Shown: piece after piece, positions 8,548 through 17,197 of the stretch
Position numbering within the stretch: the first letter of the stretch is position 1
How the letters are laid out: every line of letters begins with the position of its first letter
From: Maricaulis sp047308265
GTDB taxonomy: Bacteria > Pseudomonadota > Alphaproteobacteria > Caulobacterales > Maricaulaceae
Direction: 5' to 3'
Assembly: GCF_047308265.1 (NCBI RefSeq)
Contig: NZ_JBKQWY010000001.1
Span: 186,001-250,000, forward strand
DNA length: 64,000 nucleotides
The notes under the pieces: generated by a model
Told to the model about the DNA's origin: nothing
Database searches by the model: none
The model's input: only the letters and a program-made list of their open reading frames with translations
Program-made: the position numbers and the translations under genes

Positions 8548-9594
8548 TTAGCGGCTTCTCACAGCCGCTCCACGCGCCAGTCTGAGGACGAGATTACCAA
8601 CCAGGACAGGCGTGGGGGCGCCACTGCGCTTCACCATCCGTTCAGCCTCAAAAACGAGATTTCGGGCCATTTCAAGCTTTCGACCCTGCCAGATGCGCAC
8701 GTGTTGCTTGAACACCGTCGCGGCTGGTCCGAAGCGAGGGGCTCCCAGTCTCATGCCGGCTTGCTCTTGTCCGCCTGACGCGTGGATTGCGCCGATCTGA
8801 TCAAGGCGACGTTGGAGGGCTCGCAATATCGCAACTTCACTCGTGCCTGAGCTTGTGGCTCTCATATAGGCGCTGTCGGCTGCCTGGAGATCACCTAGGA
8901 AGACCGGTCCAATAATGTCGTCAAGCGCCGCATCTCCGAGGCCGGACGCGATTTCCGCGATATCCTCCAGCGATACTTCATGACGATCTCGCGTCTCCGC
9001 TGGACCCATGTACAAGATCAGTTTTTCGATTTCGTTTCGAGCGAGCGCGCGATCCCCTTCAAGACGAGGTAGCCACTCTTCGCGTGCGGTCGGGTTGAGG
9101 GTTAGTCCGGCCTCTTTCAGCATTGTATCGACGAGGTCCGAAAGGTCTCGCGCGCTGTCCGCATAACAGGGAACAGCCAATCCTACTGTGGAGGGTTCAA
9201 ACCCTTTTCTCAACTTGCCACGAGGCGTTAGATCACCGGACTCAACCAGCATGACCGCCTCGCTGGTCACCATTCCCGTATCGAGTTCCTTGAGGAAGTC
9301 GAGAATAGGTCCATTACCAGTTTCGCCATTCAGACGAACACGGACAAGCCGCGCCCCGCCCGTGAGAGACATCGCCACCATGGCATCCGCCAATGCCGCT
9401 GGATCTGCCTTGAGATCATCTTCAGTCAGCAAGGTCAGGGCAAAGGGATCGTTGGGATCGTCCAACACAGACTGGGTGAGCAATTCGCCGCGTTCACGGA
9501 CAAGTCCCCGGTCAGGTCCATAAACAAGATAGGCCCGGATCGCAGGATCGGGCCTTGTCAGTTTTGTGTTGATGTCGCGTGGACTGGCCTTCAT
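8548..9594 (-). CDS. holA: DNA polymerase III delta subunit
   Basis: Clamp-loader subunit that opens the beta clamp. The N-terminal RAYLVYGPDRGLVRERGELL is the typical HolA opening with a degenerate P-loop, and the ARLVRVRLNG and LGDAALDDIIGPVFLGD segments are family features. Length (348 aa) is normal. Its start overlaps the lptE stop (ATGA), so the two genes are coupled in the order leuS-lptE-holA, which is widespread in proteobacteria. Confidence 0.92.
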   Translation of the reverse strand: MKASPRDINTKLTRPDPAIRAYLVYGPDRGLVRERGELLTQSVLDDPNDPFALTLLTEDDLKADPAALADAMVAMSLTGGARLVRVRLNGETGNGPILDFLKELDTGMVTSEAVMLVESGDLTPRGKLRKGFEPSTVGLAVPCYADSARDLSDLVDTMLKEAGLTLNPTAREEWLPRLEGDRALARNEIEKLILYMGPAETRDRHEVSLEDIAEIASGLGDAALDDIIGPVFLGDLQAADSAYMRATSSGTSEVAILRALQRRLDQIGAIHASGGQEQAGMRLGAPRFGPAATVFKQHVRIWQGRKLEMARNLVFEAERMVKRSGAPTPVLVGNLVLRLARGAAVRSR

Positions 9595-10088
9595 TCGGAC
9601 TGGTCAATAATGGCCCGGGCTAGATCGAGCGCAATACGTTCAGCCGCTTGACGAGCCGCCTGGGCTTCCGCGCTCCGCTGGGCGGTGAGGGCACCATAAA
9701 CCTGGCGTGGATCATTATAAGCCGCTTCCACGGACTCACGTCCGACCAGAACGGCATCACCTGTTTGGGTGTCTACAAGCTGATAGTCAACAAGGAGAAG
9801 GACGGCATAGCGGGTCGCCACATCATCTGCACCGACACCCAGGCGAATTGTGTTTAGATCCGTGAGCGTTTCCAAAAGATAGCGACCTTCGCCCGCTTGA
9901 GCACCCAGTTCGTCCTGGAGTGCCTCTTGGAGCAGATAGTCGACCCGTGTTTCACCGGTCTCAACACGAATATCTTGTAGCTGAGCGGTGTAGCTCGCAT
10001 CGCCGTACATCGGCTTGAAGCCACAGCCGGCCAGCAACACGGTCGAGGCAGCCAGAATGCTCCAGACTTTTAGATGTGACAGGGCCAT
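9591..10088 (-). CDS. lptE: LPS-assembly lipoprotein LptE
   Basis: Outer-membrane lipoprotein that plugs the LptD barrel during lipopolysaccharide export. The signal peptide MALSHLKVWSILAASTVLLAGC ends in a lipobox, with Cys22 lipidated. The mature protein begins GFKPMYGD, the classic LptE opening. At 165 aa it is typical for alphaproteobacteria. It starts 5 bp after leuS stops and overlaps holA by 4 bp. Confidence 0.9.
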   Translation of the reverse strand: MALSHLKVWSILAASTVLLAGCGFKPMYGDASYTAQLQDIRVETGETRVDYLLQEALQDELGAQAGEGRYLLETLTDLNTIRLGVGADDVATRYAVLLLVDYQLVDTQTGDAVLVGRESVEAAYNDPRQVYGALTAQRSAEAQAARQAAERIALDLARAIIDQSE

Positions 10089-10093
10089 GTGCT

Positions 10094-12685
10094 TTATCCC
10101 GCGACGATGTTGACGATCCGATCAGGTACGACGATCACTTTGCGAACCGTAAGGCCTTCTAGCGCGCGCGCAATGCTTTCCTGTGACAGGGCGAGATTTT
10201 TCACGCTTTCCTGGTCAGAACCTTTCGGCACGCTGATTTCCGAACGTCTCTTGCCGTTGATCTGAATGGGCATGACGACACTGTCTTCGACGAGGAGGGT
10301 GGCATCGGCAACCGGCCAGTCCGCATCAATGATCAGTCCCTCACCGCCCAGACGAGCCCAGCACTCTTCGGCGAGGTGCGGCATGAAGGGTGAGATCAGG
10401 CGCGCGAGAATGCCCAAGGCTTCAGACCGGGCCGCCAGTATGTCTTCGTCTTCACCTGTTGCCTTGCGTAGTGCATTTACGAGATCATGGATCTGAGCGA
10501 CGGCTGAGTTAAATCGGAAGCCCTCAATCGCGTCTGTAACGCCTTCGATGGACTTGTGCGCAGCTTTACGAACGTCCAGAGCCGGCCCAGCGGCTTCGGT
10601 CGCAATTGTCAGCGGGCCGGGAGCAGCTTCAGGCAAGGAATCAACCGTTGTCCAGAGGCGTTGGATAAAGCGCCAAACGCCTTCAACACCGCTATCAGTG
10701 TACTCTACATCCCGTTCGGGTGGGCTATCCGATAGGACAAACCAACGAGCGGAATCCGCTCCATAATCCGCGATGAATGTGTCCAGATCGACGACATTCT
10801 TTTTGGACTTGGACATTTTCTCGATCGCGCCCTGGGTCACGGCTTTGCCGTTCGCGATTTCAAAAAACTCTCCGTCCTTCTCCTCAACCTCTGTTGGCGC
10901 CAGCCAGCGACCGTCCTCGGATTTGTAGGAGGCGTGTGTAACCATGCCTTGGGTGAACAGACCGGAAAAGGGTTCTGGCGTGTCCATTTGAACGAGGCCC
11001 GCGTCATTGAGCGCACGCGTGAAGAAGCGGGCGTACAGCAGGTGGAGGATGGCGTGCTCGACACCACCAACATACTGATCAACCGGCATCCAGTGTGCGG
11101 CGTCGGACGGATCAAAGGGCAGATCCGTGGTGTGGGGCGAGGTAAAGCGCAGGAAGTACCAGGAAGAACAGACGAAGGTATCCAGCGTGTCTGTTTCCCG
11201 CCGTGCGGGTTTACCGCATTTTGGACAGTGGGTGTGTTTCCAGGTCGGATGTCGTTCTAGCGGATTGCTAGGATGATCAAACGTCACATCCTTGGGCAAT
11301 TCGACGGGCAATTGATCATCGGGAACAGGGACCACACCGCAATCATCACAGTGGATGATCGGGATTGGACATCCCCAATATCGCTGGCGCGAGACGAGCC
11401 AGTCGCGAAGACGATAGGAGATCGCTCCCTTACCCCGAGACTTCTCTTCAAGAATGCCAACCACACGTTCAATACCGACCTCGGTGGTCAGGCCGTCCAG
11501 CTCACGCGAGTTATACAGCGTGCCCGACCCGGTATAGGCTTCATTTTCAATGACATGTTCCGAGGGCTGGGTGTCAGCCGGTAGAACGACCGGGGTCACG
11601 GGAAGCTCGTACTTCCGGGCGAAGTCGAGATCGCGCTGATCACCGGCCGGCGAGCCGAAAATGGCGCCTGTTCCATAGGTGGACAGCACAAAATTGGCTG
11701 ACCAGACGGGGATTTCCCACTTGTCATCGAGCGGATGTGTCACGGTGAAGCCCAGATCGACTCCCAGCTTGGGAGCTTTCTCGATTTCTTCCTCCGTATT
11801 GCCCATCTTCTGGCATTGGGCCACGTAGTCGGCGATTTGAGGGTTTTTGTCCGCGAGGGCCTTTACGATCTCATGATCCGGTGCCAGCGCGACAAAGGAG
11901 GCGCCGTACAGCGTATCCGGACGTGTTGTGAAGACCGTGATATCATTGCCATGCACTTCGCGAATGGACGCATCATTGATCGCCCAATGCACCTCGGCAC
12001 CCAGGGATTTGCCAATCCAGTTGGATTGCATGGTGCGAACCTTGTCCGGCCAGCGATCCAGTTCGTTCAGGGCTTCTGCGAGTTCATCAGCATATTCTGT
12101 GATCTTGAAGAACCATTGGTCGAGCTCTCTTTGCTCGACCTCGGCGCCAGAGCGCCAGCCCTTGCCGTCGATGACCTGCTCATTCGCCAGCACGGTTTGG
12201 TCAACCGGGTCCCAATTGACCTTGGCTGTCTTACGATAGACCAGGCCACGCTCCAGCAGGCGGGTGAAGATCGCTTGCTGATGCCGATAATACTCTGGGG
12301 AACAGGTTGCGATCTCGCGGGACCAGTCAAGTGCCAGTCCGAGACGCTGAAGCTGGCCGCGCATGACATCGATATTGTCGAAGGTCCAGCCACCTGGATG
12401 GACGCCCCGTTCCCGCGCTGCATTCTCTGCGGGCAGACCAAAGGCGTCCCATCCCATTGGATGAAGAACATCAAAACCCCGCGCCCGTTTATACCGAGCT
12501 ACGACATCACCCATTGTATAGTTGCGCGAATGCCCGACGTGGATACGTCCGGACGGATAGGGAAACATCTCAAGGACGTAGTATTTTTCCTTCCCACTGT
12601 CCGGCCCGACGGCGCGGAAGGAATCATGAGCGTTCCAGGCCTCTTGCCATTTTGGCTCAGCCTCGCGGGGATTGTAACGTGTCAT
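10094..12685 (-). CDS. leuS: Leucyl-tRNA synthetase
   Basis: Class Ia synthetase charging tRNA-Leu. The HIGH-type motif is HVGHS (in PYPSGRIHVGHSRNY), the KMSKS motif is intact (EKMSKSKKN), and the CP1 editing domain contains the FTTRPDTLYGASF threonine-rich motif. The zinc-ribbon Cys pairs (HCDDCG and HCPKCG) are present. The ATG at 12685 (MTRYNPREAEPKWQ) fits the family; an in-frame TTG at 12718 would add 11 unlikely residues. A perfect 21-base hairpin lies between the purine-rich GAAGGGA and the ATG, so initiation may be unusual. Confidence 0.96.
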   Translation of the reverse strand: MTRYNPREAEPKWQEAWNAHDSFRAVGPDSGKEKYYVLEMFPYPSGRIHVGHSRNYTMGDVVARYKRARGFDVLHPMGWDAFGLPAENAARERGVHPGGWTFDNIDVMRGQLQRLGLALDWSREIATCSPEYYRHQQAIFTRLLERGLVYRKTAKVNWDPVDQTVLANEQVIDGKGWRSGAEVEQRELDQWFFKITEYADELAEALNELDRWPDKVRTMQSNWIGKSLGAEVHWAINDASIREVHGNDITVFTTRPDTLYGASFVALAPDHEIVKALADKNPQIADYVAQCQKMGNTEEEIEKAPKLGVDLGFTVTHPLDDKWEIPVWSANFVLSTYGTGAIFGSPAGDQRDLDFARKYELPVTPVVLPADTQPSEHVIENEAYTGSGTLYNSRELDGLTTEVGIERVVGILEEKSRGKGAISYRLRDWLVSRQRYWGCPIPIIHCDDCGVVPVPDDQLPVELPKDVTFDHPSNPLERHPTWKHTHCPKCGKPARRETDTLDTFVCSSWYFLRFTSPHTTDLPFDPSDAAHWMPVDQYVGGVEHAILHLLYARFFTRALNDAGLVQMDTPEPFSGLFTQGMVTHASYKSEDGRWLAPTEVEEKDGEFFEIANGKAVTQGAIEKMSKSKKNVVDLDTFIADYGADSARWFVLSDSPPERDVEYTDSGVEGVWRFIQRLWTTVDSLPEAAPGPLTIATEAAGPALDVRKAAHKSIEGVTDAIEGFRFNSAVAQIHDLVNALRKATGEDEDILAARSEALGILARLISPFMPHLAEECWARLGGEGLIIDADWPVADATLLVEDSVVMPIQINGKRRSEISVPKGSDQESVKNLALSQESIARALEGLTVRKVIVVPDRIVNIVAG

Positions 12686-12688
12686 AGG

Positions 12689-12709
12689 CGCGGTTCGCGG
12701 CGAACCGCG
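12689..12709 (-). promoter_or_regulatory. Hairpin between Shine-Dalgarno and leuS start codon
   Basis: Perfect inverted repeat CGCGGTTCG-N3-CGAACCGCG, a 9-bp stem with a 3-nt loop, in the leuS leader. On the leuS strand GAAGGGA sits directly 5' of the hairpin and the ATG lies 3 nt 3' of it. Folding would bring the two to a normal spacing. The hairpin is seen in the sequence; its role in initiation is inference. Confidence 0.6.
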
Positions 12710-12724
12710 TCCCTTCAATAGAGG

Positions 12725-13207
12725 TTAGTTGTCCAGCGAAGAAATTCGCAGCTGGCGGGCGCGGGTCAAAATGGCGTTCTCGATATCGATCGCTGTTTGA
12801 TCGCTGGTCGGTGCATCAATCCAGTCACCAGCCTCGGAGCGGACCTGGCGGAACACGTTCACAGCCAGTGCGTCCGCGCGCAGGCGTGTGTCGAGGATAT
12901 AGACTGTCAGTTTGAAACGCTCAGTTGGCATCTGAGGATTGGCATACCAGTCAGTAATGATCACACCACCAAACGGATCGACTTCCTCCAACGGCATGAA
13001 GTTGATCGTATCCAGGCTCGCACGCCAGAGAAATCCATTGACGCCAATGCCTTCGGGAAGTTCTGAGGAGCTGGAGCCCAGCGAGGGCAGGCTCGGGATC
13101 CAGGACGAACCGCTGCCGGAATCCGACGAAGCGTTGTTGGATGTACAGGCTGGAAGAACAAGAACGCTTGCCGCGAGAATGGCGCTGATGAACCGGCGAT
13201 CGGTCAT
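12725..13207 (-). CDS. DUF3576 domain-containing lipoprotein
   Basis: A 160-aa protein with a signal peptide ending in a lipobox (VLVLPAC), so probably lipidated at about Cys21. The mature N-terminus is a low-complexity Ser/Asn linker (SNNASSDSGSGSSW), followed by the DUF3576 fold (GVNGFLWRASLDTINFMPLEEVDPFGGVIITDWY). The family is restricted largely to alphaproteobacteria and its function is not established; the position upstream of leuS-lptE is consistent with an envelope role. The C-terminus ends ARQLRISSL. Confidence 0.85.
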   Translation of the reverse strand: MTDRRFISAILAASVLVLPACTSNNASSDSGSGSSWIPSLPSLGSSSSELPEGIGVNGFLWRASLDTINFMPLEEVDPFGGVIITDWYANPQMPTERFKLTVYILDTRLRADALAVNVFRQVRSEAGDWIDAPTSDQTAIDIENAILTRARQLRISSLDN

Positions 13208-13474
13208 GAACCATGACTCCTTAAAAACTATCCGGGCCGCGCAGGCCGCAACAGGGGATGGGGCTGCATTTGCAGCAGTTTGAGCACACTGTATAGCACG
13301 CGTTCTGAGCGACGCCAGCGCCGTTCGACACTCAAGTTAACCGTGGCGTGTTTGCAACATGAACGCGCTAACGGGTCTGTTTACCGTCTGGGGCCCTTGA
13401 TCTTTTGCCGCCGGTCGCGTGTGTTAGCGCCAACGTCCGGGGGGACGGGGCCAATCGGTGGGGCCGTGAGTGCG

Positions 13475-14767
13475 ATGCGGACATTGGGCACGATCAGTGT
13501 CGGAATTCTGTCTGTTGCGCTAGCGGCTCCGCCGGTTTTTGCATTTGACGACACGTTTTTCCTCACATCCGAAGATCTTCTTCCTGACGCACCAAATACC
13601 GATCTGACGATCGATGGTGATCTAGGCTTGGTCTACGCCTTTTCAGATAACGTTGATCCAGCCCTGTTGTCCGATTTGGAAGTGCGCTTGCTTGGCGAGC
13701 ACTATCTGGAAAACGGGTGGCAGGTACAGCTGAACTTCGAGGGACGATGGAACCGCAATACGCTGGGTGATCCGTTGGGGCAGCCCCTCCCATTCTGTGA
13801 CTTGGATCCAGCAGCTTGCCCGTCGGTTCGCCTTAATTCTCGCCTCAGACCGATTGTTGCGGGGTATTCGGGTTTCCGGCCTGTGACAGAGATTTCACCC
13901 GACCGTAACCGGGCCTCTCTGGAAACAGCCTCTCTCACCTTGAAAACGGGATGGTTTGACGCGCATCTGGGGTATGGGCCGGGCGCTGCGCGCTTAGATC
14001 CGGCAGGAGGGCCCACGGCGTTTCGCCTGACACGGGCCGATGCCGGCCGGGTGAATACAACAGGGATTGATGCGACACGCACGATCAATGAGACATCGAG
14101 CCGCTCGCCCAAACTGACCGTTCAAAGTGTGGAACTGGGTCAGGCGAGCTCCGTTGGCTCGGCTTGGGTGGCTGTATCCTTTACACCCGACACCCAAGGA
14201 TGTTTCGCCGAGGTGTGTCGTGATGCCTTTGGGCCTGAGGGCCAAGTTCAACCCGTCGCGGAAGATGTGATCGAGCTTGCCTTCCGATACGAGATTGAGC
14301 GTGCGGGTGTCGAATGGGCTATTTCTGCTGACTGGAGCCAGGCACTCAGTCAGTCCAAACTGATCCGGGACGATGGTTCCCGGCCCGATGCTTTTTCAAC
14401 CGTTTCAGCAGGGCTCTCGGCGCGATACGACCTGGACAGTGGCGGTCTGGAAGCTGGAATGCGCTATCTGGTCAGTAATAATGGCTGGTCGGATGACGCC
14501 CGGTATCACGCGATGTCGGTGTCAGCCGGATTCGAGCAGGGACTTTGGCTGAGTACGATTGAGTGGTCTGGTTTTGAGGATGATCTGTTCTCGGTGGATG
14601 GAGAGACCGTTCAGATCGGGACATCACGGCTGATTGGTGACCATTTTGTCGCGGGAGCGGGCTGGCAGGTTAGTAGACAGAAGATGAACCGTGTTTCATC
14701 GACCACACTCTTGAACAACTCCTCTCGCGTTGACACTTTCTTTATCGAGTTTGGCGTCCAATTTTGA
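13475..14767 (+). CDS. Outer-membrane beta-barrel protein (porin-like)
   Basis: Exported protein of ~430 aa with a signal peptide (MRTLGTISVGILSVALAAPPVFAF). It has alternating amphipathic strands throughout and a C-terminal aromatic ending (IEFGVQF), the hallmark of BamA-inserted outer-membrane barrels. Early strands such as GDLGLVYAFSDNVD and HYLENGWQVQLNFEGRW resemble alphaproteobacterial porins. The start at 13475 is chosen because the upstream in-frame extension is basic and not signal-like; a GTG at 13466 is an alternative. The 267 bp before it hold the divergent promoters but no recognisable gene. Substrate specificity is not predictable. Confidence 0.75.
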   Translation: MRTLGTISVGILSVALAAPPVFAFDDTFFLTSEDLLPDAPNTDLTIDGDLGLVYAFSDNVDPALLSDLEVRLLGEHYLENGWQVQLNFEGRWNRNTLGDPLGQPLPFCDLDPAACPSVRLNSRLRPIVAGYSGFRPVTEISPDRNRASLETASLTLKTGWFDAHLGYGPGAARLDPAGGPTAFRLTRADAGRVNTTGIDATRTINETSSRSPKLTVQSVELGQASSVGSAWVAVSFTPDTQGCFAEVCRDAFGPEGQVQPVAEDVIELAFRYEIERAGVEWAISADWSQALSQSKLIRDDGSRPDAFSTVSAGLSARYDLDSGGLEAGMRYLVSNNGWSDDARYHAMSVSAGFEQGLWLSTIEWSGFEDDLFSVDGETVQIGTSRLIGDHFVAGAGWQVSRQKMNRVSSTTLLNNSSRVDTFFIEFGVQF

Positions 14768-14782
14768 CATATCGGCCACAGT

Positions 14783-14837
14783 CGTACGGTGAAAACCGTA
14801 CGGGGCGCAGAATCCCCTGTGACAGGTGCTGACCTGT
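14783..14837 (+). promoter_or_regulatory. Three consecutive stem-loops in the ntrZ-like leader
   Basis: Hairpin 1 is CGTACGGT-GAAA-ACCGTACG (14783-14802), a perfect 8-bp stem closed by a GNRA-type tetraloop. Hairpin 2 is GGGG-N8-CCCC (14802-14817). Hairpin 3 is ACAGGT-GCTG-ACCTGT (14822-14837). No T-run follows any of them, so this is not a standard intrinsic terminator. It lies between the porin stop and the ntrZ-like start at 14865 and matches no riboswitch class that I recognise. Confidence 0.5.
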
Positions 14838-14864
14838 GATGTAGTCGGGTATGAGGGACTGGAG

Positions 14865-15368
14865 ATGAGCACGGTGTTTTTCACCACACATACGGATGAG
14901 CTGGGTAAAGCCCGACGCGCTGGACGACTGGTCCAAGCGACGTCTGCGCTTGTTCTGGGCTTGTCCTTGTGTGCCCCCGCTTTCTCTCAAGACTCGTCAG
15001 AGAACTCCGTGTCGTCCTTTGTACCGGAGACTGAGGGCCGGACGTTCGATAGTTTCGAGTTTGCGTCTGACGCCGACATCCAGGAGCTCTGGTCGAACAG
15101 CACGAAGTTTGACTGGCAGTCTGAAGGCGGACGCTGGGGTTTTGTTCTTGAGGTTGAAGAAGGCACAAGTGCCAACATCACCGGCGCTCTGGAAGATAAT
15201 CCCATCTTCGAAACAGAAGAATTGCGTGCAGGCGCTTTTGTGAACGTGGGAGACCGGTTCCGCTTTGGTGGACATGTGCGGTTTTCTTCGCCGGACCTTC
15301 CTGACTCTGATCCGCTGATCGAAGAGCATCAACCGGAAGTGAAGTTTGAATCCGCTCTGCGGTTCTAA
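14865..15368 (+). CDS. NtrZ-like periplasmic regulatory protein
   Basis: Small exported protein (167 aa from this start). The signal region is KARRAGRLVQATSALVLGLSLCAPAFS. The C-terminal part (GRWGFVLEVEEG, AGAFVNVGDRFRFGGHVRF, then a final EVKFESALRF) matches my memory of NtrZ, which in Caulobacter inhibits the NtrY phosphatase and favours NtrX phosphorylation. The neighbourhood supports this, since Caulobacter ntrZ also sits between parAB/leuS and cenR. The N-terminal ~15 residues before the hydrophobic core are longer than usual. Three stem-loops precede it. NtrY/NtrX are not in this window. Confidence 0.6.
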   Translation: MSTVFFTTHTDELGKARRAGRLVQATSALVLGLSLCAPAFSQDSSENSVSSFVPETEGRTFDSFEFASDADIQELWSNSTKFDWQSEGGRWGFVLEVEEGTSANITGALEDNPIFETEELRAGAFVNVGDRFRFGGHVRFSSPDLPDSDPLIEEHQPEVKFESALRF

Positions 15369-15371
15369 CGG

Positions 15372-15983
15372 TTAAAAGCTGCTCACGCCTGCGGCACCTG
15401 ACAAACCCAATCCATTCAAGCGCTTCAGAGTGACAGGCGTGATACCGCCCAGCGCGTAGACCGGAACTTTGAACTTCGATTGCAGACAGGCAAGTCTCCA
15501 GGGACCCAAAGGCCGGGTGGCCGTAGGACTTTGGCTACTAAAAGCCGTCGACACGATAACCGCGCCCGGGTGGAGTGAGAGCGTTTTGCGCACTGCGCCC
15601 GGAGAGTGGGCAGAGACCGTGAAAAAGCGTTTATCGCCCCGGGCACGGAGTCGTGCGGCACAGGCCTGATGTCGCTCGGGAAAATGGAACCCGTCCAGAT
15701 GTTTGCATGAGACAAGTCCGGACATCCAAGACGCCAGAAACAAGCCTTGGCGTTCATGGACGATACGCTCAAGTTCGGGCAGGTCGGAGAGAATATCCTC
15801 ACGACCGAAATGGCGGAGCACATAGATTCCCCCCCGGGGCAGCCGCTGTGCGTGTTCCAGCACATCCGGAATACGTCCCGGGTCACTCATGAGGATCAGA
15901 GGTCTGTGATCGGGATTTCGCACGGCAAACACCCGATGTGCCTGTCTTGCCATAGTCCGTGCGTCGTCATATGTGCGGGGCAT
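15372..15983 (-). CDS. Thiamine-phosphate-synthase-like (ThiE/TenI) TIM-barrel protein
   Basis: About 203 aa with a ThiE/TenI-like barrel: LILMSDPGR near the N-terminus, FTVSAHSPGAVRKT and IVSTAFSSQSPTATRPLGP in the middle, and the closing phosphate-binding VYALGGITPVTLKRLNGLGLSGAAGV. The charged pyrimidine-binding residues of true ThiE are not obvious, so TenI-like or another substrate is possible. Starts at 15983, 16025 (better ribosome-binding site GGCGAG) and 16043 are all possible. Every option overlaps the divergent YggS gene; with 15983 the two start codons share the bases CATG. It is convergent with the ntrZ-like gene, with 3 bp between stops. Confidence 0.65.
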   Translation of the reverse strand: MPRTYDDARTMARQAHRVFAVRNPDHRPLILMSDPGRIPDVLEHAQRLPRGGIYVLRHFGREDILSDLPELERIVHERQGLFLASWMSGLVSCKHLDGFHFPERHQACAARLRARGDKRFFTVSAHSPGAVRKTLSLHPGAVIVSTAFSSQSPTATRPLGPWRLACLQSKFKVPVYALGGITPVTLKRLNGLGLSGAAGVSSF

Positions 15984-16662
15984 GTCGGATCTTGTTTCCC
16001 AAATCACCGCGCGGCGGTCAGACATTCTCGCCCGCCTTGCCAAGGCCGCGCAAGACGCTGGTCGCAGCGCTTCGGAATGTCAGCTGGTGGCAGTCTCCAA
16101 GCGTCAGCCTGATGCGCGTATCGAGGCGATGCTGGAGGCAGGACAGCGTGTATTCGGTGAAAACCGTGTTCAGGAAGCCCAAGACCACTGGCTTGCCCGT
16201 CGTGAGCGTTATCCGGACCTGGAATTGCGTCTTATCGGCCCGTTGCAGAGTAATAAGGCGGCCGATGCCGTGGCCTTGTTTGATGTGATCGAGACGATTG
16301 ATCGAGACAAGATCGCAGGCGCGATCGCCCGCGAGATCCGTCGCCAGGACCGACACCCGCAGCTCTATGTCCAGGTGAATACCGGTGAAGAGGCCCAGAA
16401 GGCTGGTGTGACACCCTTGGAACTGCCCGCCTTTCTCTCACGCCTTCGTGAAGTTCACGGTCTGAGCGTTCACGGTCTGATGTGCATTCCCCCGGTCGAT
16501 GAGCCGGCGGGGCTTCATTTTGCCCTTCTGGCAAAGCTCGCTCGAGAGGTTGGCGTGACGTCTTTGTCCATGGGTATGAGCAGTGATTTCGAGATCGCCA
16601 TCGGGCTTGGGGCAAGCTCGGTTCGGGTCGGATCGGCACTGTTTGGTGAACGTCAGTCCTGA
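15982..16662 (+). CDS. YggS-family pyridoxal-phosphate homeostasis protein (PLPBP)
   Basis: PLP-binding alanine-racemase-fold protein without known enzyme activity, involved in vitamin B6 homeostasis. The PLP-lysine motif is LVAVSKRQP, followed by FGENRVQEAQDHW, LRLIGPLQSNKA and the phosphate-binding LSMGMSSDFEIAIGLGASSVRVGSALFG. Length is about 226 aa. The ATG at 15982 lies right after GCGGGG, and an in-frame GTG at 15973 is the alternative. The gene is divergent from and overlapping the ThiE-like gene, and its end overlaps the L,D-transpeptidase gene by 10 bp. Confidence 0.92.
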   Translation: MSDLVSQITARRSDILARLAKAAQDAGRSASECQLVAVSKRQPDARIEAMLEAGQRVFGENRVQEAQDHWLARRERYPDLELRLIGPLQSNKAADAVALFDVIETIDRDKIAGAIAREIRRQDRHPQLYVQVNTGEEAQKAGVTPLELPAFLSRLREVHGLSVHGLMCIPPVDEPAGLHFALLAKLAREVGVTSLSMGMSSDFEIAIGLGASSVRVGSALFGERQS

Positions 16663-17180
16663 TCGCCGGATGTGAAGCCGACAAGGTCGCCCGGTTTCAG
16701 ACGCGCCAACAGGGTGCGGACATCCTCAGGCGACAGGGCGATACAGCCTTGCGTGGGTTCATAATCGCCACGCTTGCAATGTAGGAAGATCGCCGAGCCG
16801 CGTGGCGCCACGGGTGGATCATCATTGTGTCCCAGAACGAGGATCATGTCGTAGAGTCCGTCCTCACGCCACAGAGTCTCCGCGGAGGCCTTGTAAGGCA
16901 GGCGAACCGGACGATTGTAAGCGCGGTCTGACGGGTCATCGCACCAGCCATCATCGCGACGTATCGCCCGGCAGGGCAGTTGTGTAATCGGGCGTTCAAC
17001 TCGATCGTCGCGGTAATACACGCGCCGTACGGGATAGAAACCCAAGGGCGACGCTCCATCCCCTTCACACTTCTCGATCGCGCTGATTACGCCCGCCTTG
17101 CCAATTGCGGCACGGACCCGGCTTTCGCCCAGATGAAACACCCCGTCGGGGGTTGCGTAGAACAGGGAATTATCTGACAT
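16653..17180 (-). CDS. L,D-transpeptidase catalytic-domain (YkuD-type) protein
   Basis: About 175 aa with the YkuD fold: GASPLGFYPVRRVYYR early, MILVLGHNDDP in the middle, and the catalytic block FLHCKRGDYEPTQGCIALS, whose TQGC cysteine is the likely nucleophile. No signal peptide is evident from the chosen start (MSDNSLFYATP). The longer frame to 17348 is rejected because its sequence is basic and non-hydrophobic. The role is probably 3-3 crosslinking of peptidoglycan or a related reaction. The leader (17198-17246) can form an imperfect long stem. Confidence 0.8.
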   Translation of the reverse strand: MSDNSLFYATPDGVFHLGESRVRAAIGKAGVISAIEKCEGDGASPLGFYPVRRVYYRDDRVERPITQLPCRAIRRDDGWCDDPSDRAYNRPVRLPYKASAETLWREDGLYDMILVLGHNDDPPVAPRGSAIFLHCKRGDYEPTQGCIALSPEDVRTLLARLKPGDLVGFTSGDQD

Positions 17181-17197
17181 GCTGAGGACCGCGGGTT

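Noticed and set aside
11735..12721. A 328-aa open frame on the + strand opposite leuS
   Set aside because: It is entirely antisense to a certain leuS gene, has no recognisable domain and reflects codon bias of the opposite strand.
13280..13474. N-terminal extension of the porin frame
   Set aside because: The 65 residues are basic and would precede a normal signal peptide at 13475.
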